A DNA stretch of 45,087 nucleotides from Microcaldota archaeon (GTDB taxonomy: Archaea; Micrarchaeota; Micrarchaeia; Norongarragalinales; UBA8480). Shown piece after piece: positions 16,161 to 24,214 of this stretch; position 1 is the stretch's first letter; each line of letters opens with the position of its first letter. The stretch covers positions 1 to 45,087 of the forward strand of contig JAHFHC010000008.1 of the NCBI GenBank assembly GCA_023247085.1, written 5' to 3'. Both the position numbers and the translations under genes were made by a program. The notes under the pieces are model-generated. The model searched no databases. It was not told where the DNA came from and saw only the letters and a list, made by a program, of their open reading frames with translations.

Positions 16161-17123
16161 TTATTTTCTGTTTTTGAGTTGCCCTTGTGGTGCATTTTTG
16201 AGCTCTTCAGTTAACAAGCACGCTTTACAATTCTCTCCAGAACATGGAGTCCCACATTTTGCACAGTGCTTCAATTCTTTTTCAGAAACAGGCGCTGCCA
16301 CCATTAATTCTTTTAATGACAAGAACGACTTAATGATGTTAAATTTACTCCCGGGGTGCTTTTCTTCCACGCTGTTCAAGAAATCTTTTAATTCTCCCCG
16401 AAAAGAATCAGAGCTATACGGGCACTCTTGCAAGTGAAAAGGCAAATCGCGCAACGTGCAGTAAATGGCGCACTCTCGTTCTGTCACATACATAAGTGGC
16501 TTTATTCGCATTACAAATTTATCCCGTTCAGTTATTCCACTAAAGGCACCAAAGCGCATGAACCTAGCTGGTTCGCTTTTGAGAAAATTCATCAAAATAG
16601 TTTGAGCCATGTCATCGGCATTATGCCCAATTGCAAGTTTATCGCACCCTAAGTCAAACGCTGCTTTGTTCAAAGCGTGCTTGCGAAAAACCCCGCAATA
16701 ACTACACGCGCCACGCCACTTGACTTTATCTCGCTTTTTAACTGTTTCATCCATTGAAATGCCAAAAACTTTCTTGTAAGAAAGCCGATGCAGTGTTAAC
16801 CCGAGCTTGTCGCACAACGCCTGCGCTTTTTCAGCAGCTTTATCCCTATAGCCAGTTATGCCTTCGTCAATGAGAATTGGGATTAGTTGTGCTCCAACGT
16901 GTTTAGTTAGTTTAGTTAACACGAACAGCAATGCTGCGCTATCTTTGCCGCCTGAAACCCCGACCCCTATTTTGTCGCCATGCTGTATGAGTTTAAATTC
17001 TCTATTTGTTTTGAAAACCCTGTGTTCAAAATAAGCGATAAAGCACGGCGAACACAAGTCACTTCCGGTATAGCCAAGATCAACTACTGCATCGCGTTTT
17101 TTACACTTAGTACAAGTAACCAC
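16161..17123 (-). CDS. ttuA: tRNA 2-thiolation enzyme TtuA/Ncs6-type
   Basis: A 320-residue PP-loop ATPase that activates a tRNA uridine for sulfur transfer. An N-terminal zinc finger (CTKCKKRD, LCSPC) is followed by the PP-loop SGGKDSAALL (about residues 55-64), the central CSYCGVFRKHALNKAA and IGHNADDMAQT motifs, and a C-terminal zinc finger (CAKCGTPCSGENCKAC). The central Cys residues can hold an Fe-S cluster, as in TtuA and CTU1/Ncs6. The gene directly downstream of a ubiquitin-like sulfur carrier gene (34 bp) supports a TtuA-TtuB type system. Whether the target is U54 in the T-loop or U34 in the anticodon cannot be decided from sequence alone. Confidence 0.93.
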   Translation of the reverse strand: MVTCTKCKKRDAVVDLGYTGSDLCSPCFIAYFEHRVFKTNREFKLIQHGDKIGVGVSGGKDSAALLFVLTKLTKHVGAQLIPILIDEGITGYRDKAAEKAQALCDKLGLTLHRLSYKKVFGISMDETVKKRDKVKWRGACSYCGVFRKHALNKAAFDLGCDKLAIGHNADDMAQTILMNFLKSEPARFMRFGAFSGITERDKFVMRIKPLMYVTERECAIYCTLRDLPFHLQECPYSSDSFRGELKDFLNSVEEKHPGSKFNIIKSFLSLKELMVAAPVSEKELKHCAKCGTPCSGENCKACLLTEELKNAPQGQLKNRK

Positions 17124-17157
17124 TTTTTTTTGTTCCCCTTCTATTATTCTCTATTAA

Positions 17158-17358
17158 TTAGCCGCCGTAAATAATGTTGACAAACTCAAGTTTGTCGCCG
17201 TCTTTGAGTTCAGTTGTCGGGTGAGTTAATTTGCCATTTAATTTTATCAGACCGGTTTGCAAGTTGATTTTTTCTGCTTTAAGAATATCTGCCAATGTCG
17301 CGCCAGTTTTAGTTTGAATTTCCTTTGTTTTGCCATCAAGTGAAAAAATTACTTTCAT
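17158..17358 (-). CDS. Ubiquitin-like sulfur carrier (MoaD/ThiS/TtuB type)
   Basis: A 66-residue beta-grasp protein ending in a Gly-Gly C-terminus (NIIYGG), the activation site for thiocarboxylate formation. The pattern ATLADILKAEKI, then LIKLNGKLTHPTTELKDGDKLEFV is typical of ThiS/MoaD/SAMP proteins. The ATG at 17358 is chosen because the five upstream in-frame residues are unlike the family. It lies 34 bp upstream of the TtuA-like gene on the same strand, so it probably donates sulfur to it (inference). An E1-like activating enzyme is not in the window. Confidence 0.92.
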   Translation of the reverse strand: MKVIFSLDGKTKEIQTKTGATLADILKAEKINLQTGLIKLNGKLTHPTTELKDGDKLEFVNIIYGG

Positions 17359-17438
17359 TGCCCTCAGTCCCAAGCTTTTAAAAATACTGAACGTTCAATC
17401 TATTTTAACTAATTCGTATAACACGGTGAAAAATTTTA

Positions 17439-17843
17439 ATGTCATTATATAACTACGTCCGAAAAGCGTTTGTACAATCTTTCAAAACCCGCAATGAAGC
17501 GCTCAAGAAGAGAATTGAACACTGGAGAAAAACCCCGTCAGTTGTAAGAGTACTCAAACCACTTAATCCCTTGCGTGCACGTGCACTTGGCTACAAAGCC
17601 ACTCAAGACTACATTGTTGTACGTTCAAGAATTGCCAAGGGAAAACGCAGGAAACGCAGGCCAGACTTAGGCAGGAAGCCAGGCAAGAACCGCAAAACTG
17701 AACCACCTGGGTTACCCTTGCAAGAACTTGCACAAAGGCGCGCAGCAAAACACTTTTTGAACTTAACCCCAATTAATTCATATTTCGTCGGTGAAGACGG
17801 GCAGTATAAATTCTACGAAGTTATTTTCAGAAAATCACGCTAA
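17439..17843 (+). CDS. rpl15e: Ribosomal protein L15e, C-terminally short
   Basis: Large-subunit protein eL15. The N-terminal two thirds match well: YNYVRKAF, RIEHWRKTPSVVRVLKPLNP, ARALGYKATQDYIVVRSRIAKGKRRKRRPDLGRKPG, and RAAKHFLNLTPINSYFVGEDGQYKFYEVIF. The protein stops after EVIFRKSR at 134 residues. Archaeal L15e is normally about 190 residues and continues with a DPxHP segment and an RGLT tail that reaches into the ribosome. The bases after the stop show no frameshifted remainder of that tail. A genuine shortened form is likely. Divergent from the sulfur-carrier gene. Confidence 0.93.
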   Translation: MSLYNYVRKAFVQSFKTRNEALKKRIEHWRKTPSVVRVLKPLNPLRARALGYKATQDYIVVRSRIAKGKRRKRRPDLGRKPGKNRKTEPPGLPLQELAQRRAAKHFLNLTPINSYFVGEDGQYKFYEVIFRKSR

Positions 17844-17884
17844 GTTTTAATTTTATACTTGTACTGCGCTAATGTTTTCAAGAA

Positions 17885-18349
17885 ATGAAGAACTTCACAG
17901 ATGCAAATTTAGCTAATGCCGCTTTAAAGCCAAAAGTTATTTCACTTGGCTTTACAAACGTTCATGTTAATGCACCTAGCCTAGAAGCCGCCAATGTCGA
18001 CGCGCTTATAAAACAATGCAAGCGCAAAAATTCCCCTCAATTAGTTAACCCGCTTTCTGCAGTTGACTTTTATAAAAGCGCGGCATTAATAGAAGTTTGC
18101 CGAGAGCAAAATAAATGTTTTGAAATACCATTATCTTACATTTTAAAGTCAGATAACCAGAGTCTAATGTTCTTTCAACTGCGTATATTTCTTAAAAATT
18201 GTTTGCGCAGGCGAGTGCCGTTTTGCTTTTCAACACGCGCTCACAATGAATTTGAATTACGTTCTCCGCGCGAGTTAATTGCAATTGGTCAAACGCTTGG
18301 CTTAACATATGAACAAGCAGCAGCTGGCTTGAGGTCGAAATTAGAATAG
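17885..18349 (+). CDS. rnp3: RNase P protein component 3 (Rpp30), short
   Basis: Protein subunit of RNase P, which trims the 5' leader of tRNA precursors. The C-terminal half of the TIM-barrel-like fold is recognisable: CFEIPLSYIL, RRRVPFCFSTRAHNEFELRSPRELIAIGQTLGL. At 154 residues it lacks part of the N-terminal region of the usual 200-240-residue protein. Its partner Pop5 is encoded 1.5 kb downstream in the same run of genes. L15e lies 41 bp upstream. Confidence 0.85.
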   Translation: MKNFTDANLANAALKPKVISLGFTNVHVNAPSLEAANVDALIKQCKRKNSPQLVNPLSAVDFYKSAALIEVCREQNKCFEIPLSYILKSDNQSLMFFQLRIFLKNCLRRRVPFCFSTRAHNEFELRSPRELIAIGQTLGLTYEQAAAGLRSKLE

Positions 18350-18369
18350 ATGAAAATAAAGAGCAAGAG

Positions 18370-18954
18370 ATGAGTACCGAACTTAAAATGAAAAAATTAT
18401 TATTCGTAACATCCAACTCGGGTAAACTACTGGAAGTGCAGAGTATTCTTCAACCACTTGGTTTCGCTGTTGATTCAATCAACTTGGAGCTAACCGAAAT
18501 ACAAGGAGATCAAGCTCAAGTTGCGAAGCACAAGGCACTTGAAGCCCGCAAAACAGTGTCTGATTCTCTTGTTGTGGAGGACACTGGCTGGTACTTTGAA
18601 GCGTACGGCAATTTTCCAGGCATATTAGCCAGACAAATGGCGCAATCAATTGGCATTGACGGCTTGCTTAAATTACTAGAGGAAAAAAGCCACTCGGCTT
18701 ATGTGCTTACAATCGCTGCTTTTCTTCCAGCTGGTGAAACCGAGCCATTACTTTTCACTGGCAAATGTAGTGGTCAAATAACTCAAAACAAAACTGAAGC
18801 GCATCCGCGTTTACCTTATGATTCGATCTTTATTCCAAATGGCGGTAATTGTACTTTTGGCCAAATGACTCAAGAGGAAATAAACAAGTATTCTGCCAGA
18901 CGCAAAGCTTTTGAAGAATTGGCTAATTACCTAATTAAACACAAAAAAGAGTAG
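18370..18954 (+). CDS. rdgB: XTP/dITP pyrophosphatase (Ham1/RdgB)
   Basis: House-cleaning nucleotidase of up to 194 residues that hydrolyses non-canonical purine triphosphates (XTP, ITP, dITP) to monophosphates. Motifs: the N-terminal LLFVTSNSGKLLEV, LELTEIQGD, VVEDTGWYFEAYGNFPGILARQM, then RLPYDSIFIPNGG and the C-terminal NKYSARRKAFEEL. All family signatures are present at the usual spacing. The first ATG at 18370 follows the Rpp30 stop closely; an internal Met before KKLLFV is also possible. It is followed nine bases later by the TIKI/TraB-like gene. Confidence 0.95.
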   Translation: MSTELKMKKLLFVTSNSGKLLEVQSILQPLGFAVDSINLELTEIQGDQAQVAKHKALEARKTVSDSLVVEDTGWYFEAYGNFPGILARQMAQSIGIDGLLKLLEEKSHSAYVLTIAAFLPAGETEPLLFTGKCSGQITQNKTEAHPRLPYDSIFIPNGGNCTFGQMTQEEINKYSARRKAFEELANYLIKHKKE

Positions 18955-18963
18955 AAAAAACAA

Positions 18964-19815
18964 ATGGAGCTTGCAAAAGTAAATCGCCCTGCGACTAACG
19001 AAAGAAAAAAGAGTTTTCCTTCTGTGCAATATGATGGCCGAGAGATTTACTTGTGCGGTTTTATGCATGGTGGCGGGGTTTACCGACCAGGAAAGGTTCC
19101 AATAGCGGCTACCCGCCATTTGTTCGCAACCGATTCGCCGTTTGTATTAATAGAAGGTAAAAAAACTCAACGAAAAGCAGCTAGAATTCTTAAACACGAG
19201 CAACTTTCAGAAGGTGAAGATATTGAAAGAGCGTTTTCTAATGTTTTAAAAAGACCATCAACTAAGCGAGAGCTTAAGCGTTTATTTGGGTTCAATTATT
19301 TAGTGCCCTTAAAAGCAATGGATGCGGCGGTTGTCTTAACCTCGCCATTTCTTTATCTGCGCAAAGATTCAAACAGGTTTAGAAATGATATTTACGAAGC
19401 ATTACCTCCGCGTGCATTGCAAGAGTTAGCTATGTACATGCTACATTATGCCAGAATTGCCTTTGCTGACCCGAAAGTTCCTCGGCATAAGAAACTTGAC
19501 TTTTTTATCGAACACTTCCGTAGTTTTTTAATGGCTGATGCAATTAAACAGCGTCATTCTGTTATTCCAAAAGAAATCCCATTTGCGCTATTCATGGGCG
19601 GCAATCATGCACCACAAGTGCACGCATTTCTTGAAAACCCTGCGCTTTCCGCAATATTTGAAAGAAAATTACCGCCCGCACTGATGAAAATCGTTAATGC
19701 GGTTAGGCGCATAAATGGACAGGCGATAAGGGCATATTCAGCTGAAAGCCAGCAGCCCCATTCTGGTTTACGTATGAGTAAACGCGCTGCTGTTGTGTTG
19801 GGGGAACGAAAATGA
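18964..19815 (+). CDS. Uncharacterised protein with TIKI/TraB-like GxxH motifs
   Basis: A 283-residue protein with no family I can name confidently. It shows the sparse signature of the TIKI/TraB/EreA superfamily of putative metalloenzymes: GFMH at residues 32-35 after a beta strand (REIYLCGFMHGG), a Glu at 64 after a second strand (SPFVLIEGKK), and a second GxxH, GGNH, at 212-215 after a hydrophobic strand (PFALFMGGNHAPQV). A helical middle section lies between. No signal peptide or transmembrane segment is seen, so it is probably cytoplasmic. Its end overlaps the Pop5 start by four bases, placing it inside an RNA-processing operon. The superfamily assignment is an inference from motif spacing. 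Confidence 0.55.
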   Translation: MELAKVNRPATNERKKSFPSVQYDGREIYLCGFMHGGGVYRPGKVPIAATRHLFATDSPFVLIEGKKTQRKAARILKHEQLSEGEDIERAFSNVLKRPSTKRELKRLFGFNYLVPLKAMDAAVVLTSPFLYLRKDSNRFRNDIYEALPPRALQELAMYMLHYARIAFADPKVPRHKKLDFFIEHFRSFLMADAIKQRHSVIPKEIPFALFMGGNHAPQVHAFLENPALSAIFERKLPPALMKIVNAVRRINGQAIRAYSAESQQPHSGLRMSKRAAVVLGERK

Positions 19816-20114
19816 AGGCGAAAAAGCGTTATTTATCTTATAAAATTGAAGGGCAGACCTTTGACGAAAAGACGTTGAAAACAGTGCTACGCAAAGCCGT
19901 GTCGCGCTTTATAGGCGAAATGGGGTCAAGCGAAGCAAATGCCAAGTTAATTGCATTCAATGCGCCAACCAACGAATTTGTCTTACGCTGTGCAACCGAC
20001 CAGCTTGAACAAGTAATCGCTGCAATTGCTCTCATAACTAGCTATAATTCTAAGCCTTTAGCACTGCGTTTACAAGGCATGAGTGGAAGCATCAAGCACG
20101 TTTGGAGCTACTAA
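19812..20114 (+). CDS. rnp2: RNase P protein component 2 (Pop5)
   Basis: A 100-residue RNase P subunit of the Pop5/Rpp14 family. The start RYLSYKIEG, the central strand NEFVLRCATDQLEQVIAAIALI and the C-terminal LRLQGMSGSIKHVWSY are characteristic. Pop5 pairs with Rpp30 to bind the catalytic core of the RNase P RNA. The ATG overlaps the stop of the preceding gene (ATGA), so translation is probably coupled. Confidence 0.9.
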   Translation: MKAKKRYLSYKIEGQTFDEKTLKTVLRKAVSRFIGEMGSSEANAKLIAFNAPTNEFVLRCATDQLEQVIAAIALITSYNSKPLALRLQGMSGSIKHVWSY

Positions 20115-20215
20115 GCATAGTAATAAAAAGACGGTTTCCGCAAAGTAATTCTGAACAAAAGAAAAAAAATTAAAAAACGGGTTTTGTTACCAAAATCTGC
20201 TTAGTTTTTGAACTT

Positions 20216-20232
20216 AAACGTTGTAAACGTTT
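20216..20232. promoter_or_regulatory. Perfect inverted repeat upstream of psmA
   Basis: AAACGTT-GTA-AACGTTT, a 7-bp perfect inverted repeat centred about 50 bp before the psmA start, in a 160-bp intergenic region with an A-rich upstream tract and a GGTG ribosome-binding sequence shortly before the ATG. It may be an operator for the proteasome/exosome operon or an RNA hairpin. No other feature was seen in the gap. Confidence 0.4.
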
Positions 20233-20274
20233 TTAATAAAAGAAAAGATTACCAAAAGGTGAACTTACGCATTT

Positions 20275-20988
20275 ATGTACCCTCCACAACAATCTGCATA
20301 CGATAGAGCAATCACAGTTTTCTCGCCAGATGGCAGGCTATTCCAGGTTGAATATGCGCGCGAAGCAGTGAAAACCGGCAGCACTTCAATTGGCATAGTG
20401 TGTCGAGACGGAGTAGCTTTAGTTGCCCACAAGCGAATTACTTCAAATTTAATTGTTGGCGATTCACATGAAAAAATCTTTCAAATCGACAAACACAGTG
20501 CAGCAGCTTCAAGTGGTTTAGTTGCAGATGCACGTAAGTTAGTTGACTTTGCTCGCCTCGAGTGCCAAAAACATCATCTTACTTACGATGAGTTCATTTC
20601 AGTTGAAATGCTTGCCAAGAAAATCGGCGACCATTTACAATTTTATACTCAACTAGGCGGCGTAAGGCCATATGGTGTTTCCTTGCTTGTTGCAGGGGTA
20701 AGCGATGGACAAGCACATTTATTTGAAACAGATCCAAGCGGCGCATTGTTTGAATACAAAGTAACTGCAATTGGCGCGGGTAAAAAGACAGTAGAAGAAT
20801 TAATGGAAAAAGAATACAAGGACAATTTGTCCGAACAAGATGCAGTTAAGCTTGCAATTAAAGCTTTAAAGAAAAGCTTATCGCAAGACGAGAAACTAAC
20901 TGCGTCATATGTGGATGTTATGTTCATTTCAAAAACAAGTGCAACTGGTCGTTCCTATTCAAAAGAAGAACTTGCAACATTAGTGTAA
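20275..20988 (+). CDS. psmA: Proteasome alpha subunit
   Basis: Alpha-ring subunit of the 20S proteasome, 237 residues, full length. The N-terminal gate and alpha signature are clear: YDRAITVFSPDGRLFQVEYAREAV. Later motifs include KIFQIDKHSAAASSGLVADAR and YGVSLLVAGV, and the glycine-rich IGAGKKTVEELMEKEY. As an alpha subunit it lacks the catalytic Thr. It heads the operon with SBDS, Rrp4, Rrp41, Rrp42 and L37Ae, the classic archaeal superoperon linking proteasome and exosome. The beta subunit is not in this window. Confidence 0.97.
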   Translation: MYPPQQSAYDRAITVFSPDGRLFQVEYAREAVKTGSTSIGIVCRDGVALVAHKRITSNLIVGDSHEKIFQIDKHSAAASSGLVADARKLVDFARLECQKHHLTYDEFISVEMLAKKIGDHLQFYTQLGGVRPYGVSLLVAGVSDGQAHLFETDPSGALFEYKVTAIGAGKKTVEELMEKEYKDNLSEQDAVKLAIKALKKSLSQDEKLTASYVDVMFISKTSATGRSYSKEELATLV

Positions 20989-21020
20989 GAAGTAACACAT
21001 AAACATCGGCGTAATAAATT

Positions 21021-21710
21021 ATGTCTGGCATTGAGAACACGTTAATTGCTCGCTTGGAACGCAATGGCGAGCACTTTGAAATACTTGTTGACCCAAAAAA
21101 GTCATACGATTACAAGACTGGTGCCAAGAAAGATTTTGAAAACGTTTTAATGTTTGATGAAATTTTCAAAGACGCAAAAAAAGGCGAACGACAAACAACG
21201 CCAGCAATCCAAAAAGCATTTGGCACAACTGACCCAGTTGAAGTTGCTAAGTTGATAATGCGCGACGGGGATTTACAGTTAACAACCGACCAGCGCAGGA
21301 AAATACTTGAAGAAAAACGTTTGAAAATAATTGCGTTAATTGCGCGTAATTGTGTTGACCCGCGCGCAAAAACGCCTCATCCGCCACAACGCATTGAAGC
21401 GGCCATGGAACAAGCGCGCGTAAGTGTAGATGCGTTTAAACCAGCTGAAGAACAAATGCTCGCCATTATTGAAAAATTGCGGGAAATAATCCCCATTTCA
21501 ATGCAGCAAGCTAAAATAGCTGCTAAAATACCTGGGCAATTCGCTGCAAAAGCATATGGCGCATTGAAAGAATACGGGTTACAAAAAGAAGAGTGGGGCA
21601 ACGATGGTTCGCTCCTGATAGTGTGTGAAATGCCTGCTGGAATGCAAGGCGAGTTCTTTGACCGGTTAAACAAGCTCACATCTGGCCAAGCACAAACGAA
21701 AGTACTATAA
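21021..21710 (+). CDS. SBDS/Sdo1 ribosome maturation protein
   Basis: A 229-residue homologue of the Shwachman-Bodian-Diamond protein, which helps release the anti-association factor aIF6 from nascent large ribosomal subunits. The N-terminal domain (GEHFEILVDPKKSYDYKTG, then LMFDEIFKDAKKGERQ), the helical middle domain (IALIARNCVDPRAKTPHPPQRIEAAM, the expected NCVxPxxxxPHP motif) and the C-terminal ferredoxin-like domain are all present. It lies 32 bp after psmA. Confidence 0.97.
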   Translation: MSGIENTLIARLERNGEHFEILVDPKKSYDYKTGAKKDFENVLMFDEIFKDAKKGERQTTPAIQKAFGTTDPVEVAKLIMRDGDLQLTTDQRRKILEEKRLKIIALIARNCVDPRAKTPHPPQRIEAAMEQARVSVDAFKPAEEQMLAIIEKLREIIPISMQQAKIAAKIPGQFAAKAYGALKEYGLQKEEWGNDGSLLIVCEMPAGMQGEFFDRLNKLTSGQAQTKVL

Positions 21711-21782
21711 CAAAATTTCAAAAATAAAATAGAATAAAATAAAACAAAATAAAATTTAACAGTTATATGGTGAAAAAAATAA
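21711..21782 (+). other. AAAAT-repeat leader before rrp4
   Basis: Seventy-two bases between SBDS and Rrp4 are nearly all A and T on this strand, with repeated AAAATA/AAAACA pentamer-like units from 21720 to 21757, then a GGTGA ribosome-binding sequence. It probably keeps the rrp4 leader unstructured; slippage at the repeat is possible. Confidence 0.4.
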
Positions 21783-22388
21783 ATGGAAAAAAAGTTAATT
21801 CTTCCAGGCGATGAAGTAGCAGATACGCCAAAGCGAATGGACGGCTGTTTTATAGACGGTGGCAAAACTTACGCTGCTGTTGTAAGCATGGGTCAAGATG
21901 AAAAAGTTGTTCCCCTCAAAGGCAAATACTTGCCAATTGCAGGCGACTACGTTGTAGGAGTTGTTTCAGAAGAGCGATTCTCTGGCTTCAACGTTGAAAT
22001 AAACTCTCCTTACGAAGGCCAATTATCCGCCCGCGATGTCCGCGACCCACTTCGAGTTGACGATGTAGTATTTGTCAAAATCGCATTTGTAGATGAAGTT
22101 AATGGCGCCACACTAGCTGACCCGCGTAGGTTAACTGGCGGCGAAATGCTTGAAATCGAACCAACAAAAGTTCCACGCGTAATCGGCAGGAACATGAGCA
22201 TGGTTACAATGATACGCGACCACAGTGCAACTGACATTTTTGTTGGCAAAAACGGCCGCATTTACCTAAAAGGCAACAACACGTCACTTGCAGTTGAAGC
22301 GATTTTAAAAATTTGTAGAGAGTCACACACTTCTGGTTTAACTGACCGAATAAAACAATTTCTTGAAAACGGAGGCAATTCACAATGA
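21783..22388 (+). CDS. rrp4: Exosome RNA-binding subunit Rrp4
   Basis: A 201-residue cap protein of the archaeal exosome with N-terminal, S1 and KH domains. It begins KLILPGDEVADTPKRMDGCF, the S1 domain follows with PIAGDYVVGVVSEERFSGFNVEINSPYEGQL in the family pattern, and the KH domain carries RVIGRNMSMV and FVGKNGRIYLKG. It recruits RNA substrate to the Rrp41-Rrp42 ring. Its stop overlaps the Rrp41 start by four bases (ATGA). Confidence 0.97.
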   Translation: MEKKLILPGDEVADTPKRMDGCFIDGGKTYAAVVSMGQDEKVVPLKGKYLPIAGDYVVGVVSEERFSGFNVEINSPYEGQLSARDVRDPLRVDDVVFVKIAFVDEVNGATLADPRRLTGGEMLEIEPTKVPRVIGRNMSMVTMIRDHSATDIFVGKNGRIYLKGNNTSLAVEAILKICRESHTSGLTDRIKQFLENGGNSQ

Positions 22389-23140
22389 GCTCAAATAGTC
22401 CAGACAAACCACAATTAATCAAAAATGGAAAACGCTTAAGCGGCAGGTCATTCACTGACTTAAGGCCACTGAAAATCACTGCAGGCGTACTTAAACAAGC
22501 AGATGGCAGCGCAATGATTGAATGGGGTAAAAACCGAATCATCGCAGCTGTTTACGGTCCACACGAAGTGTTTCCAAAATTCTTAACTAACAACAAAAAA
22601 GCACTTGTGAGCGCGCGGTATGTAATGGCGCCTTTCTCTTCTCTTGAAGACCACGGCCGCAGTGGTCCAAACCGAAGGAGCATCGAGATAAGCAAAGTTG
22701 CCAAACACGTGTTTGAAAACGCGATTTTAACAAGCAGGTTTCCAAAAACAATAATCGACATTCACATGGATGTAGTACAATCAGATGGTGGAACACGCAT
22801 TGCCGCAATCACTGCGGCTTCAGTTGCACTTGCAGATGCAGGTATCCCAATGAAAGACCTCGTAGCTGGAGTTGCAGTTGGCAAAGTTGACGGTGAACTA
22901 GTTGTTGACCTTGACAAAACCGAAGACAATTATGGAGAAAGCGACGCCGCAGTTGTCATATCCCCCCGCACAGGCGACATCCTCCTCTTTCAAATGGAAG
23001 GTCTACTTACTCCAGAAGAAGTAAAGCGAACAGTTCGACTCGCAAAAGATGCAGCAGTACAAGTTCGCGAAGTACAAGTGGCTGCGTTGAAAAAACGCTA
23101 CGAACAAGTAGCAAGTGAATTAGGTGAACAAATAGCATGA
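22385..23140 (+). CDS. rrp41: Exosome catalytic subunit Rrp41
   Basis: A 251-residue RNase PH-fold subunit that degrades RNA 3' to 5' with phosphate and can also add tails. Conserved stretches include LRPLKITAGVLKQADGSAMIEWG, RRSIEISKVAKHVFENAIL, the phosphate-binding/catalytic VQSDGGTRIAAITAAS, and the catalytic DNYGESDAAVVISP. All active-site acids of the archaeal subunit appear present. It overlaps both neighbours by four bases, so rrp4-rrp41-rrp42 are translationally coupled. Confidence 0.97.
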   Translation: MSSNSPDKPQLIKNGKRLSGRSFTDLRPLKITAGVLKQADGSAMIEWGKNRIIAAVYGPHEVFPKFLTNNKKALVSARYVMAPFSSLEDHGRSGPNRRSIEISKVAKHVFENAILTSRFPKTIIDIHMDVVQSDGGTRIAAITAASVALADAGIPMKDLVAGVAVGKVDGELVVDLDKTEDNYGESDAAVVISPRTGDILLFQMEGLLTPEEVKRTVRLAKDAAVQVREVQVAALKKRYEQVASELGEQIA

Positions 23141-23919
23141 TTTCTGACCAAATAAAAGCTCAATTTATAAAAGATTTAATAAAAGACAACAAGCGTGCCG
23201 ACGGCAGGGACTTCATGGCATACAGGCCAATTGAAATCGAAAAAAACGTTTTCGAAAACTGTGAAGGCAGCGCAATTTGCAAGATCGGCGACACAAAAGT
23301 ACTCGCGGGAGTTAAAATTGACTTAGCTACCCCGTTTCCAGACCGGCCAAACGAAGGGATGTTATCAGTTGGATGCGAATTCTCTCCAATTGCACACCCT
23401 TCTTTCCAAGCTGGCCCTCCAGATGAACGCTCAATTGAACTCGCACGAGTTGTTGACCGAGGCATACGCGCAGCAAACACAATTGACTTAACAAAACTCG
23501 TAGTTGCACCTGGAAAAGTAATGGGAGTCTTCATCGACCTCTACATCCTCGACTATAACGGCAACTTAACCGACGCCGCAGCAATGGCCGCAATGTCAGC
23601 TGTAAAAAACGCGATTGTACCAAAAGTTGAACAAGACGGAGAAGTGTACAAACTTAACCACGAAGAACGAAAACACCACTTGCCACTAGGAGAATCAGTA
23701 GTCACTTGCACATTTGAAAAAGTCAACGGGTCAATTTTACTAGATGCCAACATCGACGAAGAAAACGCATCAAGCGGCAGACTCACATTTGGAACAACTA
23801 CAACCGGCAAAATCTGCTCAGCCCAAAAGAGCGGCTTAGCTTCATTTACACTAGAACAATTCGATTCACTAATTGACATGAGCCTAGAACAACGCCATGC
23901 ATTAATGAAACTATTGTAA
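23137..23919 (+). CDS. rrp42: Exosome non-catalytic subunit Rrp42
   Basis: A 260-residue RNase PH-fold partner of Rrp41 that completes the hexameric ring but lacks the catalytic acids. The typical N-terminus KDNKRADGRDFMAYRPIEIE, the middle GPPDERSIELARVVDRGIRA and the LDYNGNLTDAAAMAAMSAV stretch are clear. Its start overlaps the Rrp41 stop by four bases. Confidence 0.97.
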   Translation: MISDQIKAQFIKDLIKDNKRADGRDFMAYRPIEIEKNVFENCEGSAICKIGDTKVLAGVKIDLATPFPDRPNEGMLSVGCEFSPIAHPSFQAGPPDERSIELARVVDRGIRAANTIDLTKLVVAPGKVMGVFIDLYILDYNGNLTDAAAMAAMSAVKNAIVPKVEQDGEVYKLNHEERKHHLPLGESVVTCTFEKVNGSILLDANIDEENASSGRLTFGTTTTGKICSAQKSGLASFTLEQFDSLIDMSLEQRHALMKLL

Positions 23920-23971
23920 ATACATGCATAGTAAACAGCAATAAATATTTGAAAGAGGTAAGAATTTAGTT

Positions 23972-24202
23972 ATGGGTTCAAGATACGGTAGAACTATACG
24001 CAAACGAGAAGAAAAAGTACTAGTTGTACAGCGAGCTAAACACGGTTGCCCAGTCTGCGGCAAGAAAAACGTTAAACGCAAAGCAAACGCGCTATGGATA
24101 TGCAATTCGTGCGGAGCAAAATTCGCAGGCGGCGCATACGCCCCAGAAACTGCAGTTGGCGAAACAGTACGCAAATTCCTAGAAGGACAACAAACTAAGT
24201 GA
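23972..24202 (+). CDS. rpl37ae: Ribosomal protein L37Ae
   Basis: Large-subunit protein eL43, 76 residues, with a CPVC-CNSC zinc ribbon (HGCPVCGKKNVKRKA, ICNSCGAKFAGGAY) and the conserved start GSRYGRTIRKR. In archaea it commonly follows Rrp42. It is slightly shorter than usual. An AGAGGT ribosome-binding sequence precedes the ATG. Confidence 0.96.
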   Translation: MGSRYGRTIRKREEKVLVVQRAKHGCPVCGKKNVKRKANALWICNSCGAKFAGGAYAPETAVGETVRKFLEGQQTK

Positions 24203-24214
24203 TTAAACCAAAAC

